DNA from: Corynebacterium frankenforstense
Lineage (GTDB): Bacteria > Actinomycetota > Actinomycetes > Mycobacteriales > Mycobacteriaceae
Length of the DNA stretch: 64,000 nt
Direction of reading: 5' to 3'
NCBI RefSeq assembly: GCF_030211955.1
Contig: NZ_JASODI010000004.1
Location: 90,562 to 154,561 of the forward strand
Shown here: positions 34,184-44,451 of the stretch, one piece after another
Position numbering within the stretch: position 1 is the stretch's first letter
Layout: every line of letters begins with the position of its first letter
Position numbers and translations under genes: made by a program
Notes under the pieces: generated by a model
Database searches by the model: none
Told to the model about the DNA's origin: nothing
Seen by the model: the letters and a program-made list of their open reading frames with translations, nothing else

Positions 34184-37100
34184 TTAACGACACCCCGCGC
34201 CCAAGACGTCGGCGCGCACCCGCCCCGTGTCCGTGTGGAGCCCGAAGCGGTGCGTGGTCACCGAGACGGCCTGCTCGAGGAGGTAGGGCAGCAGCTCGCG
34301 GCGGCCGTCGGCGAGGACGGGACCGTCGAGGACGACGGCGCCGTGCTCGGCGGCGGTGGTGCGCAGCAGCTCCGGTACCTCACCCAGGCAGCGCACGCGG
34401 GCGGAGTCCTGGGAGGCCACCGCGCCCGCGACACGCTCGACCTGCGAGTCGTCGGCGAATACGACCGGGGCCTGCGTACGTGCCGCGGCGAGGCGCTGGC
34501 GGATGACGTCGCGGCGGGCTGCACCGGCGCCGACGTGGACGAGCACCGGCTCAAGCACCGGACGGTAGCGGAAGACGTTGGCCTCGCCGGCCAGGGCGGC
34601 CGGGTCGTGCGCGCGGCCGAACTCGGAGCGCCAGGCCAGCTCGTCGAGCTCCGCGGCGCGCCACAGCCAGTTCAGGTCGGCCTCCGTCAGTTCGTCGCCG
34701 ACCAGGTCGGCGGCGCGGCGCAGCTCCGCGGCGACGGCCGGCTGCAGGTCGACCTCGTGGACGGGCAGCTCGCCGGCCGGGTCGGTCCAGTCGCCGAGCT
34801 GGGCGACGTAGTTCGGGCCGCCGGCCTTGGCGCCGGGGCCGACCGAGGAGTTCTTCCAGCCGCCGAAGGGCTGGCGCTCGACGATCGCGCCGGTGATGCC
34901 GCGGTTGACGTAGGCGTTGCCCACCTCGACGCGCTCCATCCAGTGCGCGACCTCGTCGTCGTCGAGGGAGTGGATGCCGCCGGTGAGCCCGAAGCCGGTC
35001 GCGTTCTGCCAGTCGATGGCCTCGTCGAGGTCCTTCGCCCGCATGATGCCGAGGACCGGGCCGAAGCACTCGTGGGTGTGGAACCAGGAACCGGGACGCA
35101 CGTTGTCGCGGATGCCGGGGCGCCAGAACAGTCCCTCCTCGTCGAGCTGCTCCGGCTCGACGAGCCAGCGCTCGCCCTCCTCGAGCCGGGTCAGACCGCG
35201 CTCGAGTTTCTCGCCGGGCGCCTCGATCAGCCCGTTCATCGTGGTCGCCGGGTCGGTGCCCGGCCCCACGACGAGGGTCTCGGTGGCGTCGACGAGCTGG
35301 CCGATCAGGCGCTCCGAGGGCCCGTCCGAGCCGACGACGATGGCCAGGGAGGCCGCGGAGCACTTCTGCCCGGAGTGGCCGAAGGCCGAGTGCACGAGGT
35401 CGTCGACGGCGAGGTCCGGGTCGGCGAACGGTGTGATGACCAGTGCGTTCTTGCCGGACGTCTCGGCCTGCAGCACCATCTCGGGCCGCCAGGAGCGGAA
35501 CAGCGCGGCGGTGTCGCTGGCACCGGTGAGGATCACCTGGTCGATGTCCGCGTGGCTGATCAGGTGCCGGCCGGTCTCGTCCTCGGGGACCATGACCAGC
35601 TGCACCAGGTCCGGGTCCTCGCCGGCGGCGGCGAGCCCGGTGCGGACCGCCTCCACGAGCACCGCGGCGCACCGGGTGACCTGCGGGGCGGGCTTGACCA
35701 CGACGGCGGAACCGGCGGCCAGCGCGGCGGTGATGCCGCCGACCGGGATGGCCACCGGGAAGTTCCACGGCGGCACGACGAGGGTGAGCGTGCGCGGGTG
35801 GAACTCGGCCTGCGGCCCGGCGAGCCGGCGCGCGGAGTGCGCGTAGTAGGAGCAGAAGTCGACGGCCTCGGAGACCTCGGGGTCGGCCTGGTCGACGGTC
35901 TTGCCGGCCTCCTGCGTCATCGCCGCGATCAGCCGTCCGCGCGCGTCGGCGACGGCGTCACCGACGGCCTCCAGCACGTAGGCGCGCTTGCCGACGTCGC
36001 GTGTGCCCCACGCCGCGCCCAACGTGCGGCCGTGGGCGAGCGCGGCGTCGACAATCTCTGTGTCGGTGACCGGCTCGGGGGCGGCGGGCAGCTCGGCGGT
36101 GAGCGCCTCGAGCGCCCAGGCGCGGTTGGCGGGCAGGGCGGGGTCGGTGTCGGGCTCGTTGGCGAAGCGGCCGGTGCGCGGGGCCTGCCGACCGGACTCG
36201 GCGGTGCGGTCCTGGCGGCGGCGCGGGCCGGCCTGGGTCTTCCAGCGGGAGCGCACGGCGCGGGCGAAGACCTCCTCCTGGCCGTCCATCGCGCCCTCGC
36301 CCTCCGGGGCGAACAGCGAGTGGAGGAAGTTCTCCGGGTCGGCGTTCTCCTCGAGGCGGCGCACGAGGTAGGAGACGGCGACGTCGAAGTCCTCGGTACG
36401 CACGACGGGCGTGTAGAGGATGACGGTGCCGAAGACCTCGCGCACGGCGCGGGCCTGGCCGGGCGCCATGCCCTGCAGCATCTCGGCGTCGAGCTGGCGG
36501 GTCACCCCGCGGCGGTCCGCCAGCTCCCAGGCGAGCGCGGAGGTGAACAGGTTGTGGGAGGCCACACCGACGCGCAGGGCGTCGGCGAGGTCGGGCTGCA
36601 GGGCCAGGTCGAGCAGGCGGTAGTAGTTCGAGTCGGTCTCGGGCTTGGTCAGGTAGGGCGCCTGGGGCCAGCCGTGGACCTCGGCGTGGACGCGCTCCAT
36701 GGCGAGGTTGGCGCCCTTGACCAGGCGGACCTTGAGCGGGGCGCCGCCGGCGGCGTGGCGGGCGCGGGCGAAGTCGGCGATCCGCTCGAGGGCGGCCGGC
36801 GAGTCGGGCAGGTAGGCCTGCAGGACGATGCCGGCGGTCAGGTCCCGGAACTCGGGCTCGTCGACGAGCCCGGTGAACAGGTCGACGGTCAGCTCGAGGT
36901 CGTGGTACTCCTCCATGTCGAGGTTGACGAAGACCCCGTGGGCCTTCGCGGCGCGGTAGACGGGGCGCAGGCGCTCCTTGAGGCGCTCGAGGCTGCCGGC
37001 GTGGTCCCAGTGCTGCAGCTGGGCGCACAGGCTGGAGGCCTTGACGGATACGTAGGTGACGCGCGGGTTCTCGATGAGCTCGATGGTGCGGCGCGTGCGG

Positions 37101-37612
37101 TCGCGCGCCTCCTTCTCGCCGAGGACGAGCTCGCCGAGGAGGTTGAGGTTGAGCTGCTCGCCGGCCTCGGCGGCCCGGTCGAGGCGGTCGCGCAGGGTGC
37201 GGCCCTCGACGTCGAGGACGAGGTGGGAGACCAGCTGGCGCATGCGGGCCCGGGCGGCGGGCATGACCAGGCGCGGGGCGATCCGGCCGGCCTTCGCACC
37301 GACGGTCAGCAGTGCGGAGTCGACGGAGCCCAGGAAAGACGGGGAGACGCCGTCGGTGACCTTGTGCAGGGCCTGGGCTGCGGCGGCGTCGTCGGTGGGA
37401 CGGGCGACGCGGTCGACGAAGTCCATGGTGAAGCGCATGCCCTCGGGGTCGCGCAGGATCGCGGAGAGCTGCTCGGCGGCGCGGGCCTCCGAGCCGGTTT
37501 CCGAGTCGGCGGCCAGCCACTCGTGGGCGCGGGCGATGGCGTCCGGCACGGCGGCGTCGACGTCGGCGGAGTTCGCCGGCGCGGTGGGGGTGTTGGTGGA
37601 GTCGACGGTCAC
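34184..37612 (-). CDS. putA: Bifunctional proline dehydrogenase/glutamate-semialdehyde dehydrogenase
   Basis: A 1,142-residue fusion. The proline dehydrogenase barrel covers about 110-460 (VNLDMEEYHDLELT, LPDSPAALERIADF, VRLVKGANLAMERV) and the aldehyde dehydrogenase about 530-960 with PPWNFPVAIPVGG, ILTGASDTAALF and catalytic Cys near 750 in GHSGQKCSAAS. A further C-terminal region of about 150 residues has no clear role. It oxidises proline to glutamate, passing electrons to quinone and NAD+. There is no N-terminal ribbon-helix-helix domain, so this PutA is not a DNA-binding autoregulator. GTG at 37612 follows AAGGA; a palindrome lies 56 bp upstream. Confidence 0.95.
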   Translation of the reverse strand: MTVDSTNTPTAPANSADVDAAVPDAIARAHEWLAADSETGSEARAAEQLSAILRDPEGMRFTMDFVDRVARPTDDAAAAQALHKVTDGVSPSFLGSVDSALLTVGAKAGRIAPRLVMPAARARMRQLVSHLVLDVEGRTLRDRLDRAAEAGEQLNLNLLGELVLGEKEARDRTRRTIELIENPRVTYVSVKASSLCAQLQHWDHAGSLERLKERLRPVYRAAKAHGVFVNLDMEEYHDLELTVDLFTGLVDEPEFRDLTAGIVLQAYLPDSPAALERIADFARARHAAGGAPLKVRLVKGANLAMERVHAEVHGWPQAPYLTKPETDSNYYRLLDLALQPDLADALRVGVASHNLFTSALAWELADRRGVTRQLDAEMLQGMAPGQARAVREVFGTVILYTPVVRTEDFDVAVSYLVRRLEENADPENFLHSLFAPEGEGAMDGQEEVFARAVRSRWKTQAGPRRRQDRTAESGRQAPRTGRFANEPDTDPALPANRAWALEALTAELPAAPEPVTDTEIVDAALAHGRTLGAAWGTRDVGKRAYVLEAVGDAVADARGRLIAAMTQEAGKTVDQADPEVSEAVDFCSYYAHSARRLAGPQAEFHPRTLTLVVPPWNFPVAIPVGGITAALAAGSAVVVKPAPQVTRCAAVLVEAVRTGLAAAGEDPDLVQLVMVPEDETGRHLISHADIDQVILTGASDTAALFRSWRPEMVLQAETSGKNALVITPFADPDLAVDDLVHSAFGHSGQKCSAASLAIVVGSDGPSERLIGQLVDATETLVVGPGTDPATTMNGLIEAPGEKLERGLTRLEEGERWLVEPEQLDEEGLFWRPGIRDNVRPGSWFHTHECFGPVLGIMRAKDLDEAIDWQNATGFGLTGGIHSLDDDEVAHWMERVEVGNAYVNRGITGAIVERQPFGGWKNSSVGPGAKAGGPNYVAQLGDWTDPAGELPVHEVDLQPAVAAELRRAADLVGDELTEADLNWLWRAAELDELAWRSEFGRAHDPAALAGEANVFRYRPVLEPVLVHVGAGAARRDVIRQRLAAARTQAPVVFADDSQVERVAGAVASQDSARVRCLGEVPELLRTTAAEHGAVVLDGPVLADGRRELLPYLLEQAVSVTTHRFGLHTDTGRVRADVLGAGCR

Positions 37613-37667
37613 TTCGCGTCCTTTCCTTAGGGGTGCGGCGGAGCGCACGAAGAGATACTGGTGAGCC

Positions 37668-37687
37668 GTGTCATAATCGGCTGACAC
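37668..37687. promoter_or_regulatory. Perfect inverted repeat upstream of putA
   Basis: GTGTCA-N8-TGACAC lies 56-75 bp before the putA start and 270 bp from dnaK on the other side. It has the form of an operator, possibly for a proline-responsive regulator. Confidence 0.5.
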
Positions 37688-37804
37688 ACGTTAGACAGCG
37701 CAATGGTGCGCACGCAACAGATGGGGTGCGCTGGGGTGATGGGCGCGCGGGGTCGGAAATTTAGGGGCGTTGAACTGCGTGGACGAAGAAAGTTGAGCCT
37801 GTGT

Positions 37805-37829
37805 GGAACAATTTTGGTGCCGGGGCGTT
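37805..37829 (+). promoter_or_regulatory. SigH-type promoter for dnaK
   Basis: GGAAC (37805-37809), a 17-bp spacer and GTT (37827-37829) match the ECF sigma factor SigH pattern GGAAY-N16-18-GTT. Transcription would start about 15 bp before the first HAIR. Confidence 0.65.
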
Positions 37830-37843
37830 GTACCTGGTGCGAG

Positions 37844-37864
37844 GTTGAGTGAGCCTGGCTCAAG
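37844..37864. promoter_or_regulatory. HAIR element 1 of the dnaK operon
   Basis: GTTGAGT-GAGCCTG-GCTCAAG matches 12 of 14 arm positions of the HspR box CTTGAGT-N7-ACTCAAG. Confidence 0.85.
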
Positions 37865-37886
37865 GGATTCTGTTACAGTGGTCCGC

Positions 37887-37907
37887 GTTGAGCCCCGACG
37901 GGTCAAC
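37887..37907. promoter_or_regulatory. HAIR-like element 2 of the dnaK operon
   Basis: GTTGAGC-CCCGACG-GGTCAAC keeps the 7-nt spacer and dyad symmetry but with weaker arms; it starts exactly 43 bp after element 1. Confidence 0.55.
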
Positions 37908-37956
37908 TCCGCCAGAAGCTAACGAACGAACACTTAAATCAGGAGGAACACACACC

Positions 37957-39809
<1,853 letters not shown>

Positions 39810-39813
<4 letters not shown>

Positions 39814-40433
39814 CCAACCCGATGAGCGACGACCCCGGCTCCCCCGAGGCGACCGACCCGGAGGCCACCAGCCCCGAGTCCGCTGAGGCCGCCGTCGAGG
39901 AGGCGGAGGCCGTGGTGGACGACGCCGCGGCCGAGGCTGCTGAGGCCGCTGAGCCTGCGGCCGAGGACGGCCTCGCGGCTGAGCTCGCCGAGCGCACGGA
40001 GGACCTGCAGCGGGTCACCGCCGAGTACACCAACTACCGGCGGCGCACCGAGCGGGAACGCCAGGCGGCCGTCGAGCACGCCCGCGCCGGCGTGGTCGGC
40101 CAGCTGCTGCCGATCCTCGACGATCTCGAGCTGGCCCGCCGCCACGGCGACCTCGAGGACGGACCGCTGAAGTCCTTCGCGGACAAGTTCCGCGGCACGC
40201 TCGACTCGCTGGGCCTGGAGGCCTTCGGCGTCGAGGGCGAGCCCTTCGACCCGGAGATCCACGAGGCCGTCCAGGACGCCTCGACCGGTGACGAGAAGGT
40301 CCTCGGCAACGTCCTGCGGCAGGGCTTCTCCCTCGGCGGGAAGACGGTGCGCACCGCGATGGTGATCATCGGCGACCCGCAGGGCGACGCCCCGGCGGAC
40401 GACGGCGACTCGGAGAACACCGAGGAGGCCTGA
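39810..40433 (+). CDS. grpE: Nucleotide exchange factor GrpE
   Basis: A 207-residue protein with an acidic low-complexity N terminus, a long coiled coil ([34 protein letters not shown]) and the C-terminal beta domain ([15 protein letters not shown] ... [16 protein letters not shown]). It releases ADP from DnaK. GTG at 39810 overlaps the dnaK stop (GTGA). A hairpin lies between it and dnaJ, so the two may be partly uncoupled. Confidence 0.95.
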
Positions 40434-40442
40434 CCCGCCTCC

Positions 40443-40470
40443 CGGGCCGTCGGCGCGAGCCGGCGGCCCG
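40443..40470 (+). terminator. Hairpin in the grpE-dnaJ interval
   Basis: CGGGCCGTCGGC and GCCGGCGGCCCG pair over 12 bp with one G-U and loop GCGA. There is no U tract; it may attenuate or stabilise the upstream message. The 130 bp that follow are more A+T rich (TTTAGTTAGACAGATTTAGC) and may hold a separate promoter for dnaJ-hspR. Confidence 0.45.
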
Positions 40471-40597
40471 GACCGGCCTCGAGCACCGGTCCCGGCCCCC
40501 GGGCCGGACATTTGGCACTTTTAGTTAGACAGATTTAGCACCGTATTCAGTTAGCCCGCCCACCGATGAAGACGATGGCGGAAGGAGGAGATGCCCA

Positions 40598-41776
40598 GTG
40601 GCTGAACGTGAATGGGCAGACAAAGATTATTACGCGGACCTGGGTGTCTCCTCGTCCGCGGGCCACGACGAGATCAAGCGCGCCTACCGCAAGATCGCAC
40701 GCGAGAACCACCCGGACAAGAAGCCGGGCGACAAGGCCGCCGAGGCCCGGTTCAAGCGCGCCGCGGAGGCCTACGACGTCGTCGGCGACGAGAAGAAGCG
40801 CAAGGATTACGACGAGTTCCGGGCGATGATCGCCCACGGCGGATTCGGAGGTACCGGGTTCCCGCCCGGTGGGTTTCGCACGTCGACGCGGAGCGCGGAC
40901 GGATTCAACGTCAACGACATCTTCGGACAAGGTGGAGGATTTTCTGCAGAAGGCGGTCTGGGTGACCTCTTCGGTGACATCTTTGGCAATCGGGGTGGCG
41001 GTCGCCGGCGTGCTTCGTCGCGGTCGCGGCGGGCGTCCCGGGGGGCCGACGTCGAGACGCAGATAACCCTCGAGTTCTGCGAGGCCGCCAAGGGCACGAC
41101 CCTGCCGCTGCAGATCTCCGGCGAGGCACCCTGCGCGACCTGCCACGGCTCGGGCTCCCGCTCGGGCGAGAAGGCGACCTGCCCCGAGTGCGAGGGCTCC
41201 GGCTTCACCAACGAGCAGCGCGGCGCCTTCGGGTTCTCCGCGCCGTGCTCGAAGTGCCAGGGCACCGGCGAGGTCATCGAGGATCCGTGCACCACCTGCT
41301 CGGGCACCGGCACCGTGCACCGCACCCGCTCGATCACCGTGCGCATCCCCGCCGGCGTCATCGACGGCCAGAAGGTGCGCCTGGCGGGCCAGGGCGAGGC
41401 CGGCCCGAACGGGCGGCCGTCCGGCGACCTGTTCGTCACCGTCCACGTGCGTGACGACGCCGTGTTCACCCGCAAGGGCGACGACCTGGAGGTCACCGTG
41501 CCCGTGTCCTTCGCCGAGCTGGCGCTCGGCGACACGGTCACCGTGCCGACGCTGGACTCGCCGGTGCGCGTGAAGATCCCCGCCGGCACCCGCGACGGGC
41601 GCACCCTCAGGGTGCGCGGGCGTGGCATCAACGGCGGCGACCTGCTGGTCACCGTCGAGGTGAGCGTGCCGACCCACCTGGACGCGGCCGCGACCTCCGC
41701 GCTGCGCACCTACGCGCAGGCCGAGCGTGAGTCCGGCTTCGACCCGCGGGCCGACTGGGAGGGGGCGCGGCGATGA
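40598..41776 (+). CDS. dnaJ: Chaperone protein DnaJ
   Basis: A 392-residue class A J protein. The J domain has HPD at 38-40, followed by a Gly/Phe-rich part, then four zinc motifs [24 protein letters not shown] and CTTCSGTG, and the C-terminal substrate-binding domains ([19 protein letters not shown]). It stimulates DnaK ATPase. GTG at 40598 follows GAAGGAGGAG with 7-nt spacing. The stop overlaps the hspR ATG, so DnaJ and HspR are made together. Confidence 0.96.
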   Translation: MAEREWADKDYYADLGVSSSAGHDEIKRAYRKIARENHPDKKPGDKAAEARFKRAAEAYDVVGDEKKRKDYDEFRAMIAHGGFGGTGFPPGGFRTSTRSADGFNVNDIFGQGGGFSAEGGLGDLFGDIFGNRGGGRRRASSRSRRASRGADVETQITLEFCEAAKGTTLPLQISGEAPCATCHGSGSRSGEKATCPECEGSGFTNEQRGAFGFSAPCSKCQGTGEVIEDPCTTCSGTGTVHRTRSITVRIPAGVIDGQKVRLAGQGEAGPNGRPSGDLFVTVHVRDDAVFTRKGDDLEVTVPVSFAELALGDTVTVPTLDSPVRVKIPAGTRDGRTLRVRGRGINGGDLLVTVEVSVPTHLDAAATSALRTYAQAERESGFDPRADWEGARR

Positions 41777-42201
41777 GCGGCAAGGACGAGAAGGTCACCG
41801 AGGAGGTCTTCGTGATCTCCGTGGCCGCGCAGCTCTCCGGCATGCACGCCCAGACGCTGCGCACCTACGACCGCCTCGGCCTGGTGACCCCCGCGCGCAC
41901 CCGCGGCGGCGGACGACGCTACTCGCGTGAGGACGTCGTGCTGCTGCGCCGGGTGCAGAAACTCAGCCAGGTCGACGGCGTGAACCTCGCCGGGATCAAG
42001 GCGATCCTGGACCTCGACCGCGAGAACGCGGAGCTGCGGCGCCGCGTCGACGACCTCGAGGCCGAGAACGAGGCCCTGCGCGAGGCGCACACCGCCCGCG
42101 CCCGCGGCGGCGAGCTCGTGCCCGTGCCGCGGTCGACGGCCGTGGTCATGTGGAGCCCCGGGGCGCGTAGACGCCGGTCGAATCGCCCGGACCACGCGTG
42201 A
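41773..42201 (+). CDS. hspR: Heat shock repressor HspR (MerR family)
   Basis: A 142-residue MerR-type regulator: [20 protein letters not shown] then [20 protein letters not shown] as the helix-turn-helix and wing, [17 protein letters not shown] leading into a coiled coil for dimerisation, and a basic tail. HspR binds HAIR boxes with DnaK as corepressor; such boxes lie before dnaK and clpB in this window, so the gene is autoregulated. The last 56 bp overlap the 3' end of the convergent hydrolase gene. Confidence 0.95.
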   Translation: MSGKDEKVTEEVFVISVAAQLSGMHAQTLRTYDRLGLVTPARTRGGGRRYSREDVVLLRRVQKLSQVDGVNLAGIKAILDLDRENAELRRRVDDLEAENEALREAHTARARGGELVPVPRSTAVVMWSPGARRRRSNRPDHA

Positions 42202-43300
42202 TCGCCGCCAGCGCGGCGAGCGTGACCGGGTCCTCCCAGTAGCCGCTGTGGTCCACGCCCCGGCCGGCGTGCCACACGCGCGCCCCGAAGCCGGGGGAGG
42301 TCGGGTCCCGGCCGTGCACCCCGGCGCGGTCGTCGACCGTCAGGCCGATGGGGTCCGCCTTCGAGGTGATCGCGTGCACCCCACCTGCGCCGGCGAGCGA
42401 GAGCTCGCCGGCGTTCTTCGCGTCCACACCGGGGCTGCCGACGAGCACCAGGGCGTCGGCCTCGAGCGGCGGGTGCGGATCGCGGGCGGCCCGGGAGGCG
42501 ACGACGGAGCCGTAGCTGTGGCCGAGGACCACGCGGCGCTGCCCGGGGTTGCGGGCGGCCAGCGCGGCCTGGAAGGTGCGCAGGTCCGCCGCGCCGTTGG
42601 CCGCGGGCTCGCGCGCCACCGCGCCGGTCAGCGTCGCCGGTGCGCGGTAGCCGAGCCACATGACGGTCGCCGCGCCCGTCGCCTGGTTGAGCTCGCGGGC
42701 CCGGCCGAGGTAGCCGGGCCAGGATTCCGGCCTCGAGGAGCCGACCCCGGCGACGAAGGTGAGCGTGGTCTCGGCCGAGTCGAGGTCACCGACCACGGCG
42801 ACGACGCCGTCGGGGCCGGCCTCGAGCAGCCGGGCCTCGCCGCCGTCGAAGAGCGGGGCGAGCCGCGGGTTCTCGGTCAGCTGCAGTTCGTGGACGGCGT
42901 CGGGGGAGAGGCCGCCGAGGTCGCCGAGCCTGCGCCCGGGCGGGCCGGCCGGCGGGGTGCACAGGGCGGTGACCTCCTCGGCGCAGCGCCGGTCGAGGAC
43001 CTCGCCGAAGGCGTCGGCGAGGTGTGCCAGCGGGCCCTCCCAGCCGATGAGCCGCTCGTGCAGCGAGGCGGAGACGTCGAGGACGGAGGCGACCGCCGTC
43101 ATCTGCGCGGCCGTCTCGTTGACGGCCGGGGAGGTCTCGGCCAGGCGCGCGACCCCGGCCGCCGGGCCGCCGGCCACGCCGACGGCGAGGGCGGACTCCT
43201 CGGCGGCCCAGTCCCGGCCGGTGGCGCGGGCGCCGGCGGCGGCCGCCCGCAGAGCGGCGGCCGCGGCGCGCAGGTACTGCGCCGTCACCGCCGGAGCCAT
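42146..43300 (-). CDS. DUF1023-like alpha/beta hydrolase with helical N-terminal domain
   Basis: About 384 residues. Residues 1-140 are Ala-rich helices (YLRAAAAALRAAAAGARATG, TAAQMTAVASVLDVSASLHE) and the rest is an alpha/beta hydrolase with nucleophile elbow GHSYGSVVASRAA, strand LVLVGSPGVDAKNA, and the catalytic His in VDHSGYWEDP. Proteins of the DUF1023 type are found across actinobacteria, substrate unknown. ATG at 43300 overlaps the end of the small upstream gene by 16 nt, so the two are coupled. The 3' end overlaps hspR on the other strand. Confidence 0.78.
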   Translation of the reverse strand: MAPAVTAQYLRAAAAALRAAAAGARATGRDWAAEESALAVGVAGGPAAGVARLAETSPAVNETAAQMTAVASVLDVSASLHERLIGWEGPLAHLADAFGEVLDRRCAEEVTALCTPPAGPPGRRLGDLGGLSPDAVHELQLTENPRLAPLFDGGEARLLEAGPDGVVAVVGDLDSAETTLTFVAGVGSSRPESWPGYLGRARELNQATGAATVMWLGYRAPATLTGAVAREPAANGAADLRTFQAALAARNPGQRRVVLGHSYGSVVASRAARDPHPPLEADALVLVGSPGVDAKNAGELSLAGAGGVHAITSKADPIGLTVDDRAGVHGRDPTSPGFGARVWHAGRGVDHSGYWEDPVTLAALAAITRGPGDSTGVYAPRGST

Positions 43301-43545
43301 GCGGCGGTCTCGGCGTCGGCGGCGAACGCGACGTCGGAAAGCGAACCGAGGTCGGCCAGCACCTCGGCGCGGCGGCGGGCGCGCTCGGAGAGCGTGCCGT
43401 TCCAGGCTGCGAGGGCGCGGGTCAGGGCGGCGGCGGTGCGGGGCGGGTCGGTGAGCGGGACGGCGATCGTGGGGGCGTTGACGGCGGCCAGCGCGGCGCG
43501 GACGCGGGAGCGGAAGGCGTCGGTGAGGATCAGGTTCTCGGTCAT
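43285..43545 (-). CDS. Small WXG100-like helical protein
   Basis: An 86-residue all-helical protein with a central W-N-G turn (RALAAWNGTLSERARRRAEV) flanked by two predicted helices, the plan of WXG100/ESX partners, although the C-terminal YxxxD/E signal is not evident. It ends inside the start of the hydrolase gene, whose own N terminus is also helical. The pair looks like a small helical partner plus effector-type hydrolase. No function is known. It is divergent from the nitrilase-family gene 89 bp away. Confidence 0.6.
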   Translation of the reverse strand: MTENLILTDAFRSRVRAALAAVNAPTIAVPLTDPPRTAAALTRALAAWNGTLSERARRRAEVLADLGSLSDVAFAADAETAAWLRR

Positions 43546-43634
43546 GGCCCCATTGCAGCGTGCCGGCGCGCGCGGGGCGAGGGGCGAGGGGCGAACCTGT
43601 GGATAACTCTGGCCCATCCACATACCCTGGGACC

Positions 43635-44429
43635 ATGCGAATTGCGGCGGCACAGATCCTGTCCACGGGCGACCCGGAGAAGAACCTGGTCACGGTCACC
43701 GAGGCGGTCCGGGAGGCGGCGGCCGGGGGCGCGCGCGTGGTCGTGCTGCCCGAGGCGAGCTCTCAGGCCTTCGGCACCGGGCGCCTCGACGAGCGGGCCG
43801 AAGAGCTCGACGGGCCCTTCGCGGAGGGGGTGCGCGCGGTGGCCGAGGAGACGGGCACCGTGGTGGTCGTGGGCATGTTCCGCCCGGCCGACCAGGCCTT
43901 CCACGACGGCAGGACGGTCAACCGTGTGTTCAACACCGCGCTGATCGTCGGGGACGGCGTCGACGAGCACTACGACAAGGTCCACACCTACGACGCCTTC
44001 GACTACGAGGAGTCCGCCACCGTCAAGCCCGGCGGGCGCGTGGTCACCTTCGACGTCGACGGGGTGCGCCTGGGCGTGGCGATCTGCTTCGACCTGCGCT
44101 TCCCGGAGCTCTTCCGCGAGCTGGCCTGCCGCGGCGCGCACGCCGTGGTGGTGCCCACGAGCTGGGCGGACGGGCCGGGCAAGCTCGAGCAGTGGCTGCT
44201 GGTGACCCGGGCGCGCGCGATGGACACGGGCTGCTACATCGTCGGCGCGGACCAGGCGCTGCCCGAGGGGGAGACTGACGGGCCGACGGGCGTGGGCCAC
44301 TCGGTGGTCGTGGGCCCGGACGCGGGGATCATCGAGGAGGCCGGCGACCGGCCCGGGATCATCTACGCCGACATCGACACCGAGGCGGTGGCGGAGCAGC
44401 GCCGCGTGCTGCCGGTGCTGCCGCGCTGA
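43635..44429 (+). CDS. Carbon-nitrogen hydrolase (nitrilase superfamily, Nit-type amidase)
   Basis: A 264-residue enzyme with the Glu-Lys-Cys triad visible: Glu in VVVLPEASSQAF, Lys in YDKVHTYDAFDYEE, and Cys in GVAICFDLRFPELFREL. The HTYDAF and SWADGPGKLEQW segments resemble Nit-type amidases that repair deaminated glutathione, but mycothiol-using actinobacteria may employ it on other amides. ATG at 43635 lies 6 nt after TACCCT and has no ribosome binding site, so it is probably leaderless. Confidence 0.88.
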   Translation: MRIAAAQILSTGDPEKNLVTVTEAVREAAAGGARVVVLPEASSQAFGTGRLDERAEELDGPFAEGVRAVAEETGTVVVVGMFRPADQAFHDGRTVNRVFNTALIVGDGVDEHYDKVHTYDAFDYEESATVKPGGRVVTFDVDGVRLGVAICFDLRFPELFRELACRGAHAVVVPTSWADGPGKLEQWLLVTRARAMDTGCYIVGADQALPEGETDGPTGVGHSVVVGPDAGIIEEAGDRPGIIYADIDTEAVAEQRRVLPVLPR

Positions 44430-44451
44430 GCGCGGGCGCCCAGCCGAAGGA

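Noticed and set aside
32663-37630. A 1,655-codon open frame on the plus strand opposite the permease and putA
   Set aside because: It is antisense to two strongly recognisable genes. Its composition (Gly, Arg, Val, Glu, Asp, His) is what high-GC third positions give on the other strand; no start signal or family match.
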